A stretch of 64,000 bases of DNA. Source: B1 sp034439755 (GTDB taxonomy: Bacteria > Bacteroidota > Bacteroidia > UKL13-3). The position numbers were made by a program, and so were the translations under genes. Under the pieces are notes generated by a model. The model saw nothing but the letters and a program-made list of their open reading frames with translations. It was not told the origin of the DNA and did not search any database. How positions within the stretch are numbered: position 1 is the first letter of the stretch; every line of letters starts with the position of its first letter. Below are positions 8,473-17,985 of this stretch, piece by piece. The stretch covers positions 74,334-138,333 of the forward strand of contig JAWXAZ010000098.1 of the NCBI GenBank assembly GCA_034439755.1, given 5' to 3'.

Positions 8473-11400
8473 ATGATTGAAAAATTTAAAGAATTTAAAC
8501 CATCGAGCTGGGCGATAGAAAATAAGACCAGCGTGTATATTATGACCATCATTATAACCCTTGCGGGGTTGATGAGTTATAATAGTCTACCTAAGGAACA
8601 ATTTCCTGAGGTGGTATTCCCTCAAATTTTGGTAAATACGATTTATGCGGGTACTGCACCAAAAGACATGGAAAACTTGGTTTCAAAGCACATTGAAAAG
8701 CAAGTAAAATCTATCAATGGGGTGAAGCAAGTGAATAGTACCTCGTTGCAAGATTTTTCAATGATAAACATTGAATTTAATACAGACGTTGATGTGCCAG
8801 TTGCTAAGCAAAGAGTAAAGGATGCAGTAGATAAAGCGCGCAAAGATTTACCAACAGATTTAACGCGTGAGCCAGAGGTAATAGACATCGACGTGTCTCA
8901 AATTCCAATCATGAATGTGCACCTTTCTGGCGACTTTCCATTGGATAAGCTGAAAGATTACGCAGATAACTTAAAAGATAGAATTGAGGGCTTAAAGGAA
9001 ATTACGCGTTGTGATATAGTGGGTGCTTTGGATCGCGAGATTCAAATAGATGTTGACATGTATAAAATGCAGATTGCAGATATTACCATGCGTGATATTG
9101 AGAGTGCGGTTAAATATGAAAACATGACCATCTCTGGTGGCCAAATAAAAATGGACGGACTAAAAAGATCCGTTAATGTGGTTGGTCAGTACACCGATGC
9201 CAATAAAATTGGCGATATCATTATCCGTTCTGGAAGTGGAGCTACTGTTTATTTAAAGGATATTGCCACCATTAATGATGGCTTTAAGGAGAAAGAAAGT
9301 TATGCTCGTTTAGATCACAAAAATGTGGTTACCCTAAATGTAATTAAGAAGAGCGGGCAAAATTTGATTGATGCCTCTGAAAAAATCAAGGAAATTACCA
9401 CGGAGATGAAGGAAAATTCCTTGCCAAAGGGATTAAAAGTAACCATTACAGGAGATCAATCTGAAAAGACTAAGGTAACCTTAGACGACTTAATCAATAC
9501 CATTATCATTGGCTTTATTTTGGTAACTATAATTCTTATGTTTTTTATGGGTACTACCAATGCCATTTTTGTGGCAATGTCTGTACCGCTCTCAATGTTT
9601 ATTGCATTTTTAATCATGCCAGTGGTAGGTTTTACCTTAAACATGATTGTGTTGTTCTCTTTCTTGTTGGCCTTAGGAATTGTGGTGGATGATGCCATTG
9701 TGGTAATTGAAAACACGCATAGGATTTTTGACCATGGAAAGGTGCCCATTGTGAAGGCAGCTAAAACTGCGGCAGGAGAGGTTTTTATGCCAGTATTATC
9801 TGGAACATTAACCACCTTGGCGCCGTTTATTCCACTTGCATTTTGGCAAGGTACCATTGGTAAGTTTATGTTTTACCTGCCAATTACTTTAATTATTACG
9901 CTCTTAGCTTCTTTATTGGTTGCGTATATTATTAATCCTGTTTTTGCTGTTGATTTTATGAAGCCGCATCATTTGGGAGAAAAGAGAAGAAGCATAACCA
10001 AAGGATTTAAAATTACTTCCATTGTTTTTGGTGTGGTAGTTTTATTATCTTATATATTCCAAAATTGGGGATTCGGAAACTTAATGCTTACACTATATGG
10101 TTTGTACTGTTTAGACAGATTCGTTCTTCATGGGGTAATACAGAAGTTCCAAGATGTTACTTGGCCCACTTTTCAGGAACGATATAAAAAACTGTTGATT
10201 TGGATTTTACAGGGAACTAGGCCAATTTGGGCTTTGGTAGGAACTATTTCTATGTTAATTTTATCCTTTGTTTTGGTTGAAATAAAAAGTCCAAAAGTGG
10301 AGTTCTTTCCTCAGAGTGATCCAAACTTCGTTTATGCCTATATTTCGCTTCCAATTGGGACAGACCAGGTTTATACCGATTCAATTACCCACTTAATTGA
10401 GGATAGAATTTATGAGGTGGTTGGTGATTCCAATCCAATTGTTGAATCTATTATTTCTAATGTGGCGGTAGGTGCCAATAATCCTTCTAGTTTCGATTTT
10501 AGTGTGAGTCCACATTTAGGTAAAGTTACCGTTGCGTTTGTGCCCTTTGGCAAAAGAGATGGTGCATCTACGGTTGTATATTTGGATGAAATTAGGAACG
10601 TTGTAAAGGGTATTCCAGGTGCGGAAGTTACAGTAGAGCAAGAACAAGGTGGACCTCCAACAGGTAAACCAATTAACATTGAAATTACAGGCGATGAATT
10701 TGAGCAATTAACAGCCATTTCTAGAGACCTAAAGCGTTATTTGGATTCATTGGCCATTCCAGGAATTGAAGAACTCAAGTCAGATTTACAATCAAATAAG
10801 CCAGAGATTATTGTTGAAATAGACCGCGAACGTGCCAACAGGGAAGGAATCTCTACCGCCATAATTGGAAAGGAATTACGCGATGCTATTTTTGGAACTG
10901 AGGTTTCAAAATTTAAGGATGCAAACGACGATTATCCGATTCAATTGCGTTACAAATTTGACCAAAGAAACAATATTAATGCACTGATGAATTTGAAAAT
11001 TACCTACCGTGACATGAATATGGGGGGGCAAATTAGACAGATTCCTTTGGCATCTGTTGCCAAAGTTAGTTATGGTAATACTTTTGGAGGCATTAAAAGA
11101 AAAAATCAAAAGCGTTTAGTTACCCTTACCTCAAATGTATTAAGTGGGTATAACGCAAATGAAATAAATGCAAAAATTATGAAGGCGGTAAAAAGATACC
11201 CTTTGCCTCAAGATTTAATGGTTTCTATGACTGGTGAGCAAGAAAAACAAAAGGAAACAGGGGCATTTTTAGGAGGTGCAATGCTTGTTTCATTTGGCTT
11301 AATTTTCTTAATCCTTGTAACCCAATTTAACTCAATTTCTAAACCTTTGATCATTATTTCCGAGATATTCTTTAGTATCACGGGGGTGTTGTTAGGTTTA

Positions 11401-11853
11401 GTTATTTTTAACATGAGCATATCTATTGTAATGACAGGTGTAGGGGTAATTGCCTTAGCTGGAATTGTGGTAAGAAATGGAATCTTATTGGTAGAATTCA
11501 CCGAGCTCCTTATGGAACAAGGGGTAGAAATGAAGGAAGCAATTATTGAAGCGGGTAAAACAAGGATGACGCCGGTAATTTTAACGGCTTTCGCAACTAT
11601 TCTAGGATTAATTCCATTGGCAGTTGGATTGAACCTTGATTTTGTTTCCTTGTTTAGGCACTTAAATCCGCATATTCATTTTGGAGGCGACAATGTAGCC
11701 TTCTGGGGGCCGTTAAGTTGGACGATGATTTTTGGATTAAGTTTTGCGACTTTCCTAACCTTAATAATGGTTCCAGTAATGTTGTTATTGGCCAATAATT
11801 TAAAAAAGAAGTTTGGCATTCCTTTGGTTAAAAAGCATGCCATAGAGGAATAA
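8473..11853 (+). CDS. RND-family multidrug/solute efflux permease (AcrB-like)
   Basis: A 1126-aa inner-membrane RND pump with the duplicated 6+6 helix architecture. The proton-relay motif GIVVDDAIVVIENTH lies at residues 402-416, with the two Asp at 406-407. The second membrane block carries GVIALAGIVVRNGILLVEF. It is about 80 residues longer than E. coli AcrB. The extra residues include a membrane-linked insert around 505-570 between the two halves and a short insert near the C terminus (residues about 1055-1070). Substrate is unknown. Confidence 0.92.
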   Translation: MIEKFKEFKPSSWAIENKTSVYIMTIIITLAGLMSYNSLPKEQFPEVVFPQILVNTIYAGTAPKDMENLVSKHIEKQVKSINGVKQVNSTSLQDFSMINIEFNTDVDVPVAKQRVKDAVDKARKDLPTDLTREPEVIDIDVSQIPIMNVHLSGDFPLDKLKDYADNLKDRIEGLKEITRCDIVGALDREIQIDVDMYKMQIADITMRDIESAVKYENMTISGGQIKMDGLKRSVNVVGQYTDANKIGDIIIRSGSGATVYLKDIATINDGFKEKESYARLDHKNVVTLNVIKKSGQNLIDASEKIKEITTEMKENSLPKGLKVTITGDQSEKTKVTLDDLINTIIIGFILVTIILMFFMGTTNAIFVAMSVPLSMFIAFLIMPVVGFTLNMIVLFSFLLALGIVVDDAIVVIENTHRIFDHGKVPIVKAAKTAAGEVFMPVLSGTLTTLAPFIPLAFWQGTIGKFMFYLPITLIITLLASLLVAYIINPVFAVDFMKPHHLGEKRRSITKGFKITSIVFGVVVLLSYIFQNWGFGNLMLTLYGLYCLDRFVLHGVIQKFQDVTWPTFQERYKKLLIWILQGTRPIWALVGTISMLILSFVLVEIKSPKVEFFPQSDPNFVYAYISLPIGTDQVYTDSITHLIEDRIYEVVGDSNPIVESIISNVAVGANNPSSFDFSVSPHLGKVTVAFVPFGKRDGASTVVYLDEIRNVVKGIPGAEVTVEQEQGGPPTGKPINIEITGDEFEQLTAISRDLKRYLDSLAIPGIEELKSDLQSNKPEIIVEIDRERANREGISTAIIGKELRDAIFGTEVSKFKDANDDYPIQLRYKFDQRNNINALMNLKITYRDMNMGGQIRQIPLASVAKVSYGNTFGGIKRKNQKRLVTLTSNVLSGYNANEINAKIMKAVKRYPLPQDLMVSMTGEQEKQKETGAFLGGAMLVSFGLIFLILVTQFNSISKPLIIISEIFFSITGVLLGLVIFNMSISIVMTGVGVIALAGIVVRNGILLVEFTELLMEQGVEMKEAIIEAGKTRMTPVILTAFATILGLIPLAVGLNLDFVSLFRHLNPHIHFGGDNVAFWGPLSWTMIFGLSFATFLTLIMVPVMLLLANNLKKKFGIPLVKKHAIEE

Positions 11854-11999
11854 ATAATTTATGAAAAAGTGTATATATCAGGCTGTTTCTTTTTTTTACA
11901 GAAAAATGATAAAATTTTCTTTTCAGAAATGAATATATTGTTCTATCTTGCACCCAAGAAATTAACAATGCGATAATGGATTCGTTCATGAGCATTTAC

Positions 12000-12077
12000 G
12001 GTAATTGCATCTAGGGGTAGAGTGCAATTTGTTTCATAGGCTAAAGCGGGGTCTGGGTAACCAGCCCCGTTTTTTTA
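12000..12077 (+). ncRNA. Twin small RNA, copy 1
   Basis: First of two 78-nt near-identical units. An apical hairpin is formed by AATTGCA/TGCAATT plus TCTA/TAGA around a GGGG loop (12003-12029). An unpaired linker containing TTTCATAGG follows. An intrinsic terminator closes the unit: CGGGG-T-CTGG, GTAA loop, CCAG-CCCCG, seven T. There is no coding potential across the unit. It sits in a 420-bp gap between the RND pump and the ABC-F gene. The 146 bp upstream (11854-11999) contain no gene and only a weak -7-like TATCTTGC at 11945. I do not recognise an Rfam family; Flavo-1-type Bacteroidota RNAs would be a first comparison. Confidence 0.7.
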
Positions 12078-12102
12078 CAGTTCTTGAGAGTAATTAAAAA
12101 TA

Positions 12103-12134
12103 TTTGACGTTGAGATACTTGGTTACTAGTTTCA
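12103..12134 (+). promoter_or_regulatory. Promoter of twin small RNA copy 2
   Basis: TTTG (12103-12106), a 20-bp spacer and TAGTTTCA (12127-12134) resemble the Bacteroidota TTTG-N19-21-TAnnTTTG promoter. The predicted start falls within a few bases of the first conserved base of the RNA at 12145. Copy 2 therefore probably has its own promoter. Confidence 0.55.
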
Positions 12135-12144
12135 ATGTTATAAA

Positions 12145-12222
12145 GGTAATTGCATCTAGGGGTAGAGTGCAATTTGTTTCATAGGCTAAAGCGGGGTTCG
12201 GGTAACCGACCCCGTTTTTTTA
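12145..12222 (+). ncRNA. Twin small RNA, copy 2
   Basis: Second unit, 145 bp downstream of copy 1 and identical to it apart from four bases. All four differences lie in the terminator stem: CTGG/CCAG in copy 1 becomes TCGG/CCGA here. Two adjacent base pairs are thus swapped with pairing preserved. This is direct compensatory evidence that the stem functions as RNA. It has a matching promoter immediately upstream and its T-run ends about 50 bp before the ABC-F start codon. Function unknown. Confidence 0.75.
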
Positions 12223-12273
12223 TGCTTTCAATCGTCTTTTTGGCTTACCTTCGCAGCCCTTTTATATTTATCC

Positions 12274-13896
12274 ATGATATCAGTTGCTAATTTGAGTTTG
12301 CGTTATGGCAAACGTGTTTTATTTGAAGAAGTAAATGTTAAATTTTCTCCTGGTAATTGTTACGGCGTTATTGGTGCCAATGGCGCAGGCAAAACAACCT
12401 TCCTTAAAATTTTATCTGGAGAGATAGACCCAAGCACAGGGTCAATATCCATGGCTCCTGGCGAGCGAATGAGTGTATTGAAGCAAAATCACTTTGAGTT
12501 CGACGAATTGCCTGTTTTGCAAACTGTTATTATGGGTAACCGTAAATTATGGGATATCATGCAAGAAAAGGATGCCATCTATTTAAAACCCGATTTTAAT
12601 GATGATGATGGACATAAGGCAGCAGAATTAGAAGGCGTTTTTGCCGATATGGAGGGATGGAATGCTGATAGCGATGCCGCAAATCTATTAAGTGATTTGG
12701 GTATAAAAGAACACCAGCACCAAATGCTTATTAAGGAATTGAATGGCAAGGAAAAGGTAAGGGTATTATTGGCTCAGGCATTATTTGGCAATCCAGATGT
12801 GTTGCTTCTGGATGAACCAACCAATGATTTAGATGTGGAAACGATTAATTGGTTAGAGAATTTCCTAGCTGATTTTCAAAACACAGTGATTGTAGTTTCG
12901 CATGATAGGCACTTTTTGGATGCGGTTTGTACCCACATTGCAGATATTGATTTTAGTAAAATTCAACTTTATACGGGTAACTATACTTTTTGGTATGAGA
13001 TCAGCCAATTGGCGCTTCGTCAGCGTGGCGATCAAAACAAAAAGGTGGAGGATAAGCGCAAAGAGCTGCAAGAATTTATTGAACGATTTAGTGCAAATGC
13101 CTCCAAATCTCGTCAGGCTACCAGTAGAAAGAAGTTATTAGAAAAATTGGTTGTAGATGATATTAAGGCATCCACCAGAAAATATCCTGGAATTATTTTC
13201 AGGCCAGATAGAGAGTGTGGTGATCAAATTCTTAGGATGGAAGACGTTGCTAAGAAGAATGCAGATAACCAATACTTGTTCAAGAACATTTCTTTTGCTT
13301 TAGATAAAGGAGATAAAGTTGCAATTTTGTCGAGAAATCAATTGGCTATTTCAGCTTTTTTTGAAATTCTTTCGGGCAACGAAAAGCAGGATGAGGGCGA
13401 GTTACTTTGGGGCCAGACCATTACTACTTCTTATTTGCCAAATGAAAATTCAAAATATTTTTCTGGCGATAACAATTTGATAGACTGGTTAAGGCAATTC
13501 TCCAATGAAAAGGACGAAACCTATATTCGTGGGTTTTTGGGGAAAATGCTTTTTAGTGGGGAGGAAGTGTTTAAGATGTCAAATGTTTTATCTGGAGGCG
13601 AGAAGGTGCGTTGCATGATTTCGAGGATGATGTTAACTAATGCTAATTGCCTTATTATGGATGAACCAACCAATCACTTGGATTTGGAATCTATTACAGC
13701 ATTTAACAATGCCTTGGTTGACTGGAAGCACAATGCTATTTTTACTTCTCATGACCATACCTTTATTCAAAGTATTGCCAACCGAATAATTGAAATCACG
13801 CCAAATGGCATTATAGACAAACGCTTAAGTTATGATGAATATTTGTCTGACGAAAGAGTTAAGGCTCAGAGGATTGAGCTTTATGGCGACAAATAA
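12274..13896 (+). CDS. ABC-F family ATPase (YbiT-like)
   Basis: A 540-aa soluble protein with two ABC ATPase domains and no membrane segments. Domain 1 has Walker A GANGAGKTT (about residues 34-42) and Walker B LLLDEPTNDLD. Domain 2 has a degenerate P-loop (ILSRNQLAI, lacking GKT) but an intact signature LSGGE and Walker B IMDEPTNHLD. The interdomain linker (about 245-305) is Lys/Arg rich. ABC-F proteins act on the ribosome as translation factors or antibiotic-protection factors. Overall organisation and length resemble YbiT. The degenerate second Walker A is notable. Confidence 0.88.
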   Translation: MISVANLSLRYGKRVLFEEVNVKFSPGNCYGVIGANGAGKTTFLKILSGEIDPSTGSISMAPGERMSVLKQNHFEFDELPVLQTVIMGNRKLWDIMQEKDAIYLKPDFNDDDGHKAAELEGVFADMEGWNADSDAANLLSDLGIKEHQHQMLIKELNGKEKVRVLLAQALFGNPDVLLLDEPTNDLDVETINWLENFLADFQNTVIVVSHDRHFLDAVCTHIADIDFSKIQLYTGNYTFWYEISQLALRQRGDQNKKVEDKRKELQEFIERFSANASKSRQATSRKKLLEKLVVDDIKASTRKYPGIIFRPDRECGDQILRMEDVAKKNADNQYLFKNISFALDKGDKVAILSRNQLAISAFFEILSGNEKQDEGELLWGQTITTSYLPNENSKYFSGDNNLIDWLRQFSNEKDETYIRGFLGKMLFSGEEVFKMSNVLSGGEKVRCMISRMMLTNANCLIMDEPTNHLDLESITAFNNALVDWKHNAIFTSHDHTFIQSIANRIIEITPNGIIDKRLSYDEYLSDERVKAQRIELYGDK

Positions 13897-13904
13897 TTGA
13901 TCTT

Positions 13905-14030
13905 GTTGGCTGGGTAAAAGAACCAAAGGCCGCTTACGCGGCCCCGGTCCAACCTTTACTCAAGCTATAGGGAACCTATAGCAAGCTCTTTGGGTGGAGG
14001 GTTGATAGGCTAGAGCAGGGCATCCTTTAT
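13905..14030. other. GC-rich structured intergenic element
   Basis: This stretch is much richer in G+C than its surroundings and highly self-complementary. GGCCGC-TTAC-GCGGCC lies at 13928-13943. GCTATAGG-GAA-CCTATAGC lies at 13964-13982, an 8-bp perfect stem with a 3-nt loop. CAACC (13950-13954) can pair with GGTTG (14000-14004), and GCTCT (13985-13989) with AGAGC (14012-14016). It lies between convergent genes, so it could be a non-coding RNA on either strand, a processed 3' UTR or a mobile palindromic element. It does not match tmRNA, RNase P or SRP RNA signatures that I know. Confidence 0.4.
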
Positions 14031-14031
14031 T

Positions 14032-14109
14032 CTAAATCCACCATTGTATTGCTACTAAAACGATGGTAATCATAATAAATGAAAATAGGGCGATTCTTTT
14101 TGCTTTCAT
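14032..14109 (-). CDS. Possible 25-aa hydrophobic small protein
   Basis: A short minus-strand frame begins ATG at 14109 and encodes a basic start (MKAKR) followed by about 18 hydrophobic residues and ends in QWWI. That is a plausible single-pass membrane microprotein. It lies between the LytTR regulator and the structured element at 13905-14030. No clear promoter or Shine-Dalgarno is visible, and frames this short arise by chance, so support is weak. Confidence 0.25.
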   Translation of the reverse strand: MKAKRIALFSFIMITIVLVAIQWWI

Positions 14110-14193
14110 ATGCAATGCAAAGATGGCAAAAAATTTATTCCCTAACCTACAAAACCAATAACTGGTAGCTTTGATTGAATATGTGGTATACTT

Positions 14194-14973
14194 TTAGATA
14201 ATACTGGCATATTTTTCGAGCGATTTTTGAAATACCTCCCTTTTTCTTCGAGATACTTCAACCTCAGCTCCATCAATCATCACTACAACTCCTCCTTCTC
14301 CTTTAATATACTTTTTTATGAATTTTAGATTTATCATATTTGAATGATGAACCCTACAAAACCCATAATCAGTAAGCAATTCTTCGTAATCCTTTAGTGT
14401 TTTTGATACCAATAACGGCCTAGCTTCTGAGGTGATGAAAAATCTCGTATAATTTGTATCGCTTTCGCAACGAATTATCTCATCAATTGGAATAAACAAA
14501 GCACCTTCGGATGTAGGCAAAGATAATTTAAAGTTTTGTTTATTTACAGTTCTTAAATTTTCTAATAAATTATTTATTTGCAATCGTGGTTGATGTTGCG
14601 CAATTTTTCTTTTTTCTGCGGTTTTTTCTATAGCAACAATAAGTTCCTCTGGGTCAATTGGTTTTAATAAATAATCTATTGCACTAAATTTTATTGCTTT
14701 TATGGCATAACTATCGTACGCAGTCGTAAAAATTACATCAAAAGTTCGATCTGGTAATGCAGCAAGCAAGTCAAAACCATTCTTAAAAGGCATTTCAATA
14801 TCGAGAAGCACCAAATCTGGACACAAGTCCATAATATATTTTATGGCTTCATCAACATTGGCAGCTTCGGCAACAAGCTTAACACCGTTTATCTGTAAAA
14901 GCATGGCTTTTAGTGCATTGCGGCCACGCAACTCATCCTCAACAATAATTGTTTTTAACGGCTTTCTATCCAT
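14194..14973 (-). CDS. LytR/AlgR-family response regulator (REC-LytTR)
   Basis: A 259-aa response regulator. The N-terminal receiver domain has the acidic pair ED at residues 12-13 and phospho-acceptor Asp58 (LVLLDIEMPFKNG). A linker leads to a C-terminal LytTR DNA-binding domain from about residue 150 (ESDTNYTRFF, FCRVHHSNMINL, VSRRKREVF). It overlaps the upstream histidine kinase by 8 bp and is its obvious partner. Because the kinase gene is frameshifted here, signalling to this regulator may be lost or may depend on frame restoration. Confidence 0.93.
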   Translation of the reverse strand: MDRKPLKTIIVEDELRGRNALKAMLLQINGVKLVAEAANVDEAIKYIMDLCPDLVLLDIEMPFKNGFDLLAALPDRTFDVIFTTAYDSYAIKAIKFSAIDYLLKPIDPEELIVAIEKTAEKRKIAQHQPRLQINNLLENLRTVNKQNFKLSLPTSEGALFIPIDEIIRCESDTNYTRFFITSEARPLLVSKTLKDYEELLTDYGFCRVHHSNMINLKFIKKYIKGEGGVVVMIDGAEVEVSRRKREVFQKSLEKYASII

Positions 14974-17943
14974 GTATCATTGGGATTTGTATAATTACCT
15001 TGGTGCCGCAAGCTATATTTTTTTCATTAAATAAGTCAATGATTTCAATTTTAGTTTTCGATCCGAATAATTTATTTAAGGTTTGTACTCTATCCTCACT
15101 ATTCTTGCTTCCTCTTGAATTGTGGAGGATAGTTTTGTTGTTTTTGATAGAAATGGCCGCAGCCCTGCCAATGCCGTTATCCCTCACAATTACCTCCAAA
15201 AAATTGTCATTAATTTTGGTGAATTGAATATAAAGTCTTTTGTCTGTTTCCTTATATTGTAATCCGTGCCAAATAGCATTTTCAATATGGGGTTGAATTA
15301 ATAATGTAGGGATTAGCGCTTCCAAATCAATTTCTGGGTCAATCTCGAATGATACCTCTAGGGTATTGTTTAACCTTAGAGATTCCAATTCAATGTATAA
15401 TTTTAGAAAAGCAATCTTGGCATGAATATTAACAAAGGTCTGTTCCGAAATATCCAAAATCATGCGCATGAGTTTGGCAAATTTACTTAGGTATTTTGCT
15501 GCGAGCTGCCCTTCATTGTTCAAAACAAAATCTTGAATTGAATTGAGCGAATTGAAAATAAAGTGCGGATTCATTTGAGCTCTTAAGGCTTTTAATTCCA
15601 ATTCGGCAATCATTTTACTTTGCCTATTCGATTCCTGCTCCTCATAAATTGCCTTTTTTGTTCTGTTATAAATTAGAAATGCTCCCAAACAAGCAATCAA
15701 TAAAATGGTGAGCGTTTTGAACCAAATTGTTTGATAGTAGGGCGGCTGTATGGTAAATGCCAAACTTGCAATTTTTTTACATATCTTTCCATCAGGATTC
15801 TTCACTTTTACCTTAAACACATATTCGCCTTGTGGCAATTGACCAAAACTGGCAAACCTTCTGTTTCCAGCATCTGTCCAGCCATTTTGTAATCCCTCCA
15901 TCGTATAAAAGTAGTTGTGTTCTGCATTGAGGTTAAAGTCTAAAGCAGTATAATCAATGGAGATATAGTTTTGAGAAATGGGTATTTTGTAATAGCTCTC
16001 GGCAGGCAAAATATTGTTAAAAGTTGAAATTCTCTTGATCACTATTTTGCAATCACTGGTGTCTGATAATAGAGTTTTGGGATTAAAATAGTTTATACCT
16101 GCAATGCCACCAAAATATAAATAGCCGCTTCTTGTCAACAAGGTTGCACCCTCCATAAATTCACTACCTTGAATGCCGTCGTTGAGGTGGTAATTGGTTA
16201 CCTTTTTGGTTTGGATATCGATTGAACTTAAACCTTGGTTCGAACTTGCCCAGCATTGGGTTTTATCCTTATCCATGTTAAGTGCGTAAATGGAATTATT
16301 GGCCAATCCATTTTCTTTTGAAATATTGGTTACTTTTCCCTGTTTATCTATTATATAAATGCCCTCACCTGCCGTGCCAACCCAACTATTTCCCAGATTG
16401 TCTTGCATCACAATTGTTATCATTGGCTCCTTAATCTTACTCGAAAGCTTTGCGAGTTTAAAAACTTGAGATTCAAAATTAAATAAATATAAGCCCATTT
16501 TTGTACTAACATAGAGCTCGCTAAGAGAAATCAGTTGAATGCTTCTTATATCTTCTGAACCTATATTAGAGTTGCCAATTCCGTAAAAACTGATGGTTTG
16601 TTTGGTCTTTAAATCGAATAAAAATAGGCCATCGTTTCCAGCAAGCCAATATTGGTGATTGCCCATTGAAACAATAGACTTAATATCACTTTCAAAGTTT
16701 TTTATCTTGTTCTGAGTGCTAATAAAGCTTAACTTATCAGTTCCTAAATTATAGCTATACAAGCCCTCTGGCGTGCCTATAAGATATGAGTTTTCATTGC
16801 CTTCTTGCACAATGCAATTTCCAATTATTTCGGTTTGAACCCATTTAATTATCCTCTTTTCTTTTGGATCAAAAATGCCAAGTCCCTTCAGCGCACTTTG
16901 AAATATAATTTGACCTTTTTCGGTTTCAGCCAAGCTCAATATTTCTTTCACCTTTGAGAAATTGGCATTTAAAATGGGTGATAACAACTCAAATTTATGT
17001 CGATTTGGATTGTATAAATTAAGTCCGCCAATTCGGGTACCTACCCATAAATTGCCTGTTTTATCTATCAATTCACAATTGATGTGGTTGTTTGATAGGG
17101 ATTGAAAATCGCCTTCCATTTGTTGAATTATTTTCTGAAATCCGCTGCTATCAAAAGAAAGTAGGCCATTTGGGGTACCTAATAAGTAATTTCCTCTGTA
17201 TTTGCTAAAACAAGAGCTTCCTTCAATGCTACTTAAAGCAATGTTGTTTGTCACTTTTAAATCGTTCCCAGTTAAAGTGGCAGCATGAAAATAGTTGTCG
17301 GCTTCAATCCAAGACAACTCGTTTATGCCATCATAATTTATGTGTTTTATGTATGAAATGGGTTGGTAATTAAGTGGAACAATGGCTTCGTTAAAAGGGT
17401 AATACGCATACATTCCTTCTACCTTGCTGTAAATTATCTTGCCGCTCTTTACCATTGCTATATCCGTAACTGGACTTCCTTTGTGGAGGTTTTTGAATTG
17501 CTTATTTGCAAGGAATAACGCCATAAACCATTTTCTGCTGCAATGAGTAAACCCGTATTAAATAGCATAATTTTTGTTGGCTTAATGATGGAGTTTTTCG
17601 GGAAAACTAATTCTGTTGTATTGAAGCCATTCGATCTAAACAAGTACAGGTTCGTTTCAGAAATTGCTCCAATAGAATTTTCGTTGTTATGGATGCTTAT
17701 AATGGATGCTTCCAAAGGAATTCCCTTTTCAGAAAGAATTCTTTCGAATTCATTCCCATCGTACCTTAAAATACCATTATCGGTGCCTATCCATAAGTAT
17801 CCTTGCGGGCCTTGGCTTAGTGCTTTTACATTTGCTTGGGGCAAGCCGTTCTGTTCGTTTAATCTTTCAAAACGAAAATTCTGCCCATAGAGTTCATCAA
17901 GTAGGCAGAAAATGGAGATAAGAATGACTAATATTGTGCGCAA
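14966..17943 (-). pseudogene. Propeller-type LytS-like sensor histidine kinase, frameshifted
   Basis: The gene is split into two overlapping frames. The 5' part (17458-17943) has a signal peptide and the first beta-propeller repeats (GYLWIGTDNGILRYDG). The 3' part (14966 to about 17524) has the remaining propeller repeats, a Y_Y_Y domain, a membrane helix and a His-kinase domain (LRAQMNPHFIFNSLNSIQD, and an HATPase with IENAIWHGL). Adding one A to the A5 run at 17490-17494 (minus strand) joins the frames as LQISNSK-NLHKGSPVTD, a natural junction. The 5' frame also lacks an in-frame ATG, TTG at 17943 being the best start. The lesion could be real, a homopolymer sequencing error, or programmed slippage. 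The intact product would be a periplasmic sensor kinase. Confidence 0.85.
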
Positions 17944-17960
17944 GAATTCAAGTAATTTTG
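17934..17960 (+). promoter_or_regulatory. Probable prmA promoter
   Basis: TAATTTTG (17953-17960) is a perfect TAnnTTTG -7 box, with TTG 16 bp upstream, a spacer slightly shorter than usual. It lies 26 bp before the prmA ATG and overlaps the start of the divergent kinase gene. Confidence 0.5.
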
Positions 17961-17985
17961 AGCCAATTTAAATAATTAAATATCA

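Noticed and set aside
9456..9857. A 133-aa minus-strand open frame inside the RND permease
   Set aside because: Antisense shadow of conserved membrane helices and the proton-relay motif.
11976..12014. A 12-codon leader peptide frame (MDSFMSIYGNCI) entering small RNA copy 1
   Set aside because: It has no counterpart before copy 2, where the same RNA is preceded by a promoter and stops; most likely chance.
13905..14030. tmRNA, RNase P RNA or SRP RNA
   Set aside because: None of the conserved core sequences or ends of these RNAs is present; kept only as an unknown structured element.
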